NCBI GenBank assembly: GCA_035499735.1
Contig: DATJYC010000024.1
Coordinates: 47,449 to 111,448, forward strand
Reading direction: 5' to 3'
Origin: VBDM01 sp035499735
Lineage (GTDB): Bacteria > Pseudomonadota > Gammaproteobacteria > Burkholderiales > SG8-39
Length of the DNA stretch: 64,000 bases
Positions within the stretch are counted from its first letter, which is position 1. Every line of letters begins with the position of its first letter. The notes below the pieces were generated by a model that was not told where the DNA came from, did not search any database, and saw only the letters and a list, made by a program, of their open reading frames with translations. Below, piece by piece: positions 58,878 through 64,000 of the stretch. Both the position numbers and the translations under genes were made by a program.

Positions 58878-60251
58878 ATGGCCCACAACACCAAGGTCGC
58901 CGCCGACGCCGACGCACCGCCGGTCACGCGCATCCTCGCCGAGTTCGTCGCCGGGCACCCGTCGGGCGGGTTCGACGCCGCGGTCGTGCGCGAGGCCCAT
59001 CGCACGTTCATGAACTGGCTGGGCTGCGCCGTGGGGGCGGCCCGCCATCCCACGCTCGCCGCCGCGCTCGAGGCCGTGCAGGACCTGGCGCCTTCGCCGC
59101 AGGCCACCGTGCTCGGGCGGCGCGAGCGCGTCGACGTCGCGAGCGCCGCGCTTCTGAACGGCATCTCCTCGCACACGTTCGACTTCGACGACACGCACCT
59201 TGCGACCATCATCCACCCCGCCGGCCCGGTGGCGTCCGCCGCGCTCGCGCTCGGCGAGCACCTCGATGCGAGCGGCCGCGACGTGATCGACGCGCTCGTG
59301 CTCGGCGTCGACGTCGCCTGCCGCATGGGCAACATGGTGTATCCCGACCACTACGACCGCGGCTGGCACATCACCGGCTCGACCGGCATGCTCGGCGCCG
59401 CCGCGGCGTGCGCGCGCCTGCTGCGGCTCGACGCTGCGCAGACAACCATGGCGCTCGGCGTCGCCGCGTCGCAGCCGGTCGGCGTGCGCGAGCAGTTCGG
59501 CTCGATGACCAAGCCCTTCCATCCGGGTGCGGCGGCGCGCGCGGGCGTGCTCTCGGCGCTGCTCGCGAAGCACGGCTTCACCGCGTCGGCGCGCGCCATC
59601 GAGGCGCCGCGCGGCCTCGCCCAGACCTATTCCACCAAGTGCGCGTGGCACGAGATCACGGACGGGCTCGGCACGCGGTTCGAGATCTCGAAGAATACCT
59701 ACAAGCCGTTCGCCTGCGGCATCGTGATTCATCCGAGCATCGATGGGTGCGTGCAGCTGCGCAACGCGCACAGCCTCGGCGCCTCGGACATCGCGCGCGT
59801 GGACCTTCGGGTGCACCCGCTCGTGCTCGAGCTCACCGGCAAGACCGCGCCGAGGAGCGGCCTCGAGGGCAAGTTCAGCGTGTACCACGCCTGCGCGGCG
59901 GGGCTCATCTTCGGCCAGGCGGGCGAAGCCGAATTCTCGGACGAGATCGTGGCGCGGCCGGACGTCGTCGCACTGCGCGGGCGCATCCACGCAGTGGCGG
60001 ACGAGCGCATCGAGGAAGCGGCCGCCGACGTCACGGTCACGCGCAACGACGGGCGGACCCACCAAGTGCTCGTCGGGCACGCGATCGGCAGCCTCGAGCG
60101 CCCGATGTCCGACGCCGATCTCGCGCGCAAATTCCACGGGCTCGTCGATCCCGCGCTCGGCGCGGCGCGCGCCGATTCGCTCATCGCACAGTGCATGGGC
60201 CTCGCGCAGGCGCCGGATGTCCGCGCACTCGTGGCCGCGGCGCGCCCGTAA
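58878..60251 (+). CDS. MmgE/PrpD family protein
   Basis: A 457-residue protein of the MmgE/PrpD family, which contains 2-methylcitrate dehydratase and cis-aconitate-decarboxylase-like enzymes. Landmarks are SHTFDFDDTHLATIIHPAGP, GWHITGSTGMLGAAAAC, FGSMTKPFHPGAAARAGV and KPFACGIVIHPSIDG. GAGG precedes ATG 58878. With the Bug receptor just upstream, uptake and dehydration of a carboxylic acid is plausible. It is last in the five-gene run and converges on the kinase gene. Confidence 0.9.
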   Translation: MAHNTKVAADADAPPVTRILAEFVAGHPSGGFDAAVVREAHRTFMNWLGCAVGAARHPTLAAALEAVQDLAPSPQATVLGRRERVDVASAALLNGISSHTFDFDDTHLATIIHPAGPVASAALALGEHLDASGRDVIDALVLGVDVACRMGNMVYPDHYDRGWHITGSTGMLGAAAACARLLRLDAAQTTMALGVAASQPVGVREQFGSMTKPFHPGAAARAGVLSALLAKHGFTASARAIEAPRGLAQTYSTKCAWHEITDGLGTRFEISKNTYKPFACGIVIHPSIDGCVQLRNAHSLGASDIARVDLRVHPLVLELTGKTAPRSGLEGKFSVYHACAAGLIFGQAGEAEFSDEIVARPDVVALRGRIHAVADERIEEAAADVTVTRNDGRTHQVLVGHAIGSLERPMSDADLARKFHGLVDPALGAARADSLIAQCMGLAQAPDVRALVAAARP

Positions 60252-60269
60252 GGGGAAGGCGCAGCCGGC

Positions 60270-61661
60270 CTACTCGTACCCGAGGTCGCGCAGGAACGCG
60301 GCGCGATCCTGCGTGCCCAGGTTCTCCGAGCAGCGGCGCACGAACTCCGAGCGCGTGCGCGACTCACGGGCGGCTTTCTTCGTCAGGACCTGCGCGATCG
60401 GCCCGATGTAGATCGCCAGATGCGCGGTCACCTCGTCGACGTACGCCGCTTCGAGCGGGGAGGTCATTGCGCCCGTGCCGCTCGCGCTGCCGCGCGTGCC
60501 CGACGAGGATGCCTGACCTGCGCCGCTGCTGCCGGCGCGCACGCCCGATGCGCCGCTGGAGCTCTGTCCGCCGCCCGCCTTGTTGAACGCGGTGACGAAC
60601 CGCCGCCTCGATTCGGGATCGGTGATGCTGTCGGACAGGATTGCACAGAGCTCGGAGCGGTCGAGCGTTTGCGCGGCGGCGCGGCGCACGATCACCTTGG
60701 CCATCGGACCGACCGCACGCGCGAGCTCGTGCTCGGCGGTGCGCAGCGTCTCGTCGTCCCAGGCCGGCGGGGGCTTGGCGAGCATCAGCGTGCCGATGTT
60801 CACCACGGTGGTGCCGAGGCCCTGGTCCACTTCCACCGAGAGCTTGGCCACGTCGTTCAACGCGTCGCGGAACTCGCGCGCGCCCTGGTAGCGGTTCGCC
60901 GGCGCCTTGGCGAGCGCCTTCGCCACGAGCTTGTCGACCTCGGGCGGCAACGCGAGCTTCGACAGCGTCGACGGCGCCGGCGGCTCCTCGTGGCAGATCT
61001 TGTAGGCGATCGTCTCGATCGTGCCGCGGAAGGGCTTCTCGCCGGTCAGGAGCTCGTAGAGCACCACGCCGCAGCTCCACAGGTCGGAGCGCCCGTCCGC
61101 CTCCAGGCCGCGGCACTGCTCGGGCGACATGTACGACGGCGTGCCGATCACCATGCCCGCCTGGGTGAGGTTCGACGTGTCCACGCGCGCGATGCCGAAG
61201 TCGGCGACCTTGAGCTGGCCGCCGTCGGTGACGATGAGATTGGACGGCTTCACGTCGCGGTGGATCACGCCGCGGACGTGCGCGAACTCGAGCGCGTCGA
61301 GGACCTGCCGCATGAGCACGACGAGCTGCGCGAAGTCGAACGTTTCGCGGCGATTGAGGTGGTCGCGCAGGCCGGCGCCTTCGACGTACTCCATCGCGAT
61401 GTACGCCACCGCGTCGTCCTCGCCGTACTCGTAGACCGCGACGATGTTGGGGTGCGTGAGCCGCCCGGCGGCCTTCGCCTCGTTCTTGAAGCGCGCCATG
61501 TACTGCTTCGCGACCTCGGGCTCGACCAGGTCCTTCCTGATGGTCTTGATCGCGACGTAGCGCTCGATGTGGGGGTCGAAGCCCTTGTAGACGATCCCCA
61601 TCGCGCCCTTGCCGAGGGCGCCCCTGATTTCGTACTTGCCGAGGCGGGCAGGATCAGCCAT
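60270..61661 (-). CDS. Hanks-type serine/threonine protein kinase with duplicated C-terminal domain
   Basis: A 463-residue cytoplasmic kinase. Motifs: GKGAMG glycine loop (18-23), Lys39 in VAIK, HRDVKPSN (134-141), DFG (154-156), and GTPSYMSPEQ, all intact, so it should be active. The C-terminal region has two copies of one domain, at about 306-357 and 405-457 (both A-x-x-x-GP-[MI]-A-[KQ]-V-[IL]), joined by a Ser/Gly-rich linker (362-400). It has no transmembrane helix. It follows the haem-sensor gene by 81 bases. Confidence 0.9.
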   Translation of the reverse strand: MADPARLGKYEIRGALGKGAMGIVYKGFDPHIERYVAIKTIRKDLVEPEVAKQYMARFKNEAKAAGRLTHPNIVAVYEYGEDDAVAYIAMEYVEGAGLRDHLNRRETFDFAQLVVLMRQVLDALEFAHVRGVIHRDVKPSNLIVTDGGQLKVADFGIARVDTSNLTQAGMVIGTPSYMSPEQCRGLEADGRSDLWSCGVVLYELLTGEKPFRGTIETIAYKICHEEPPAPSTLSKLALPPEVDKLVAKALAKAPANRYQGAREFRDALNDVAKLSVEVDQGLGTTVVNIGTLMLAKPPPAWDDETLRTAEHELARAVGPMAKVIVRRAAAQTLDRSELCAILSDSITDPESRRRFVTAFNKAGGGQSSSGASGVRAGSSGAGQASSSGTRGSASGTGAMTSPLEAAYVDEVTAHLAIYIGPIAQVLTKKAARESRTRSEFVRRCSENLGTQDRAAFLRDLGYE

Positions 61662-61742
61662 ATCGCTGCAGGACGGCCTTCAGGCCGCCGAAGCGTCGCG
61701 GCGGGCCAAAACCCGCCCCACAACTCGACGTCGCATCTCGCA

Positions 61743-62615
61743 TCAACCTTCCAGCATCTTCATGGCCTGCACGAGGCTCGCCTTCATGCGGCCCATCGCC
61801 TCCGTCAGCACGCCGATCTCGTCGTGGCTCTTCGTCTTGAACTCGCCCGCATCGAATTTGCCGAGGCTCACCTGGTCGGCGATGCCCGCGAGGTTCGTCA
61901 CGCGGCGGATCACCATGGTGTAGAGCATGACGTTGAGCAGCACGAAGATCGCCACGAACACCGCCGCGAGCGAGCCCATGAACGCCGTGAACGTCTTGTT
62001 GGCGCGCTCGATGGGCACGGCCATCGGCACCGACACGATCTGCGCCCCGATGATCTCCTCCATCTTCCAGCCGAAACCGTTGGCCGGGCCGTAGAGGTCG
62101 ATCATCGTCTTGGGCGCGGCATCCACGGTCGTGTGGCACGGCAGGCACGCCGCGTTCTTGATCTGGATCGGCCGCGACAGGTAAAGCGAGCGTCCCGTCG
62201 GCGTGTCGCGCTCGCCCACGATCTCGGCCGTCGTCGCGGTCGTGCGGAACACGTTGACGACGTCGGCCTCCCAATCCGAGGCGCGGTCGCGCGGGTTGGT
62301 CGGGTTGAGGGTGGCTTCCTTGTAGCTGTAGTCCGGATGCTTCTTGCGCAGGTCGTTGAACTGCTCCGTCGCCGCGTACGCGGGCACCGTCTGCGGCAGG
62401 AATTTGTACTGCATCTGTGTATCGAGCAGGGGCTTCACCTGCGTGGCGGTGTAGTTACGCGTGGCGAGCGCCGCCTCCATCATGAGCCGCGCGTTCTGCA
62501 GCACTTCCTCGCGCGCGTTCGCCTGCAGCGCCTTGTACGAGACATAGCCCGCGACAAGGAAGCCGAGCGCGAAGATACCGAGGAGCACGAGGTTGAACTT
62601 CCAGATGAGCTTCAT
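61743..62615 (-). CDS. Membrane haem sensor (DUF3365/Tll0287-like) with HAMP domain
   Basis: A 290-residue membrane protein. Helices lie at 8-28 and 211-235. The periplasmic domain between them has one c-type haem site C157-L-P-C160-H161 and matches the DUF3365/Tll0287-like family. A HAMP domain (236-288) ends the protein, with no kinase or cyclase attached. It may sense redox state or gas and signal through another protein, possibly the Ser/Thr kinase encoded next. AAGGGAA precedes ATG 62615. Confidence 0.85.
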   Translation of the reverse strand: MKLIWKFNLVLLGIFALGFLVAGYVSYKALQANAREEVLQNARLMMEAALATRNYTATQVKPLLDTQMQYKFLPQTVPAYAATEQFNDLRKKHPDYSYKEATLNPTNPRDRASDWEADVVNVFRTTATTAEIVGERDTPTGRSLYLSRPIQIKNAACLPCHTTVDAAPKTMIDLYGPANGFGWKMEEIIGAQIVSVPMAVPIERANKTFTAFMGSLAAVFVAIFVLLNVMLYTMVIRRVTNLAGIADQVSLGKFDAGEFKTKSHDEIGVLTEAMGRMKASLVQAMKMLEG

Positions 62616-62685
62616 GAGTGCGTTCCCTTTGCGCGGAGAGACGCAAGAGCGCGGGCAATGCGGATGTCCCGACGTCCTGCGAGCC

Positions 62686-63498
62686 TCATTGCGAAGCCTG
62701 CGGCTGCTTTGGCTGGTACTTCTCCGGGTGCAGCATGCGGTCCCACGACGGATAGCGCGCGACGACGGGCTCGACCGCCTTGCGAAACGCCGGGTCGCGC
62801 AGGCGGCTCGCGAACCGCTTCTCGAACGCCGCGCGGTCGCGCGCAAGCCACGGTTCCGCCTCGGCGAACGTGATGTCGCGGTCCACCGCCGGCACGGCTC
62901 TCGATTTTAGCCCCGGCGCGAGAACGGGCAGAGGGTCGAGGAAGTTCCGCGGCAGCGACTCGACGAACGGCTTGGGCGCGAGCGGCTTCGTCGCGAAGCC
63001 CGCGGCCGACTTCACCCAGTATTCGCCGCGCTTCGCTTCGCGCGCTCCGGAAGCGTCCGACAGCTTCGCGCTGCCGGCCTCGACGAAGAGCTCGCCGCCG
63101 TCGGCTCGCATCACCACGATACCGTCGGCCACACTCGCCTCGAACTGCGTGGTGCGCACGCGCACGGGCGGTCCCTTGACCGCGACCTTGAGCGCGCCCG
63201 CCGTCAGCGTCAACGCGAGCGCCCCGTCCTTGGCCACGTTGATCATGAGCGCGCCTTCGCCGGCGAAGCTCGCGAGCGTGCCGCCCGTGAACTCGACCTG
63301 CACCTGAGAGCGCGCGCCACCGGTCAGGATGTCGGCATCCTGGAGCCCGACGCCGGGCGCGAGCTTGTACCACGTCGCGCCGCGCAGGAGGCGCGAGTCG
63401 CCGTCCGCCAGCGTGATCACGCCGGCGTCGACCGCCGCTTGGCCGGCGCCGGCGAACAGCCATAACGAGATCGGCAGCCAATCGCGCCAGCAGGTCAT
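62686..63498 (-). CDS. FecR-domain exported protein
   Basis: A 270-residue protein with a signal peptide to about residue 22 (AGAGQAAV). GVITLADGDSRLLRGATWYKLAPGVGLQDADIL and the following region match the FecR domain, here probably periplasmic. The C-terminal part has RDPAFRKAVEPVVARYPSWDRM. FecR domains often control sigma factors or bind polysaccharide. It is encoded just before the haem sensor and the kinase, so the three may form one sensory unit. No clear ribosome site is seen at ATG 63498. Confidence 0.75.
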   Translation of the reverse strand: MTCWRDWLPISLWLFAGAGQAAVDAGVITLADGDSRLLRGATWYKLAPGVGLQDADILTGGARSQVQVEFTGGTLASFAGEGALMINVAKDGALALTLTAGALKVAVKGPPVRVRTTQFEASVADGIVVMRADGGELFVEAGSAKLSDASGAREAKRGEYWVKSAAGFATKPLAPKPFVESLPRNFLDPLPVLAPGLKSRAVPAVDRDITFAEAEPWLARDRAAFEKRFASRLRDPAFRKAVEPVVARYPSWDRMLHPEKYQPKQPQASQ

Positions 63499-63566
63499 GC
63501 GGGAGATAGGCGCCGCGGCGAGGAGAAGCCCTCTTTCGCGGCGCGTTGCGCTTGCGATGGGCGATA

Positions 63567-64000
63567 CTAGGGCCGCTGCGAGCCGCGCGTCAACGCGAAC
63601 ATTCCGCCGGCCGGTGGAGGCGCCTCCGAGACGTGCCTGACGCCGCCCGCGAGCGCGAAGAAGTCCGCGACGGCGGCGCGATATTCCTGGACGCCGGTCC
63701 ACATCGAGTTGTTGTGCGAGCCGTTCGCGATGAGGAGCAGGCGCTTCGGCGGCGGCGCCGCATCGTACAGCGCCTGGGCGAACTTCGGCGGCACGTAGTG
63801 GTCGCCGGTGCCGTGCACGAACAGCACGGGCACGTCGATGGTGCGGATCTTGTCGATCGAGTCGTAGCGCTGCGCCATCAGGAGGCGCGTGGGCAGCCAG
63901 CTCCACGTGAGCTCGGCGGCGATGTCCGGCAGCGACGTGAACGTGGACTCGACGATCAGCCCGCGCAACTGCGCGGGCGTTCCCGCGGGATGGTTCGCGA
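63567..64000 (-). CDS. Alpha/beta hydrolase (BEM46-like), C-terminal part
   Basis: The last ~144 codons of a serine hydrolase whose N-terminus lies beyond the window edge; the frame is open to base 64000. Visible are GLIVESTFTSLPDIAAELT, VPVLFVHGTGDHYVPPKFA (Asp of the triad) and NGSHNNSMW (His). The family includes BEM46-like membrane-associated hydrolases. The nucleophile elbow is outside the window. Confidence 0.85.
   Translation of the reverse strand, partial: ANHPAGTPAQLRGLIVESTFTSLPDIAAELTWSWLPTRLLMAQRYDSIDKIRTIDVPVLFVHGTGDHYVPPKFAQALYDAAPPPKRLLLIANGSHNNSMWTGVQEYRAAVADFFALAGGVRHVSEAPPPAGGMFALTRGSQRP

Overview
The window is high-GC bacterial chromosome, dense with genes, and reads as a member of the Betaproteobacteria (Burkholderiales-like). 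The evidence is the five Bug/TctC-type periplasmic receptors with no permease partners, the ispH plus minor-pilin locus, the yjgA(darP)/pmbA divergent pair, and the Anbu-type proteasome homologue with its ATP-grasp partners. I see no rRNA, CRISPR array, insertion sequence or integrase. No gene-free stretch exceeds about 215 bases.

Layout. 1-8.6 kb: the end of ispH, facing a six-gene minus-strand type IV pilus operon (pilE, fimT, pilV, pilW, pilX, pilY1). 8.8-12.8 kb: an Irr-like Fur regulator, tRNA-Thr(CGT), a PilZ-domain protein, carboxylesterase, mog and darP. 12.8-17.7 kb: pmbA and a TRAP transporter whose receptor gene converges on its two membrane genes across a shared terminator. 17.8-24.4 kb: an XRE-type regulator, a ketopantoate-reductase-like protein, a CoxG-like protein, a Bug receptor, a Rieske oxygenase and a 4,5-dihydroxyphthalate-decarboxylase-like protein, which together suggest aromatic acid catabolism.

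24.6-36 kb: a large DUF4382 lipoprotein, then the minus-strand operon ATP-grasp / alpha-E / transglutaminase / Anbu peptidase / Bug, which is the most system-like region of the window. It is divergent from a branched-chain amino-acid-type ABC importer with a fused LivH-LivM permease. 36-43.5 kb: an alcohol dehydrogenase, a Bug receptor, a two-gene phage-type lysis cassette (endolysin, holin), and hydrolase, four-domain rhodanese, thiol-dioxygenase-like cupin and esterase genes. 43.5-46.7 kb: a three-gene overlapping operon of a beta-propeller lipoprotein, an amidohydrolase and an MFS carrier.

46.7-50.4 kb: a Bug receptor, an LpoP-like TPR lipoprotein and its probable partner PBP1b. 50.5-53.4 kb: an enolase-superfamily enzyme behind a long palindrome, then a cluster of tiny genes. 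Three of these are paralogous 59-60-residue proteins, and they are interleaved with a Phd/VapC toxin-antitoxin pair. The miniproteins and the TA pair share 7-5-7 palindromes. 53.4-60.3 kb: LysR, a membrane protein, cytochrome c, a tautomerase, and a five-gene plus-strand operon (DUF427, HtrA-like protease, hydrolase, Bug, MmgE/PrpD). 60.3-64 kb: a minus-strand signalling group (FecR-domain protein, haem-bearing HAMP sensor, Ser/Thr kinase) and a truncated hydrolase.
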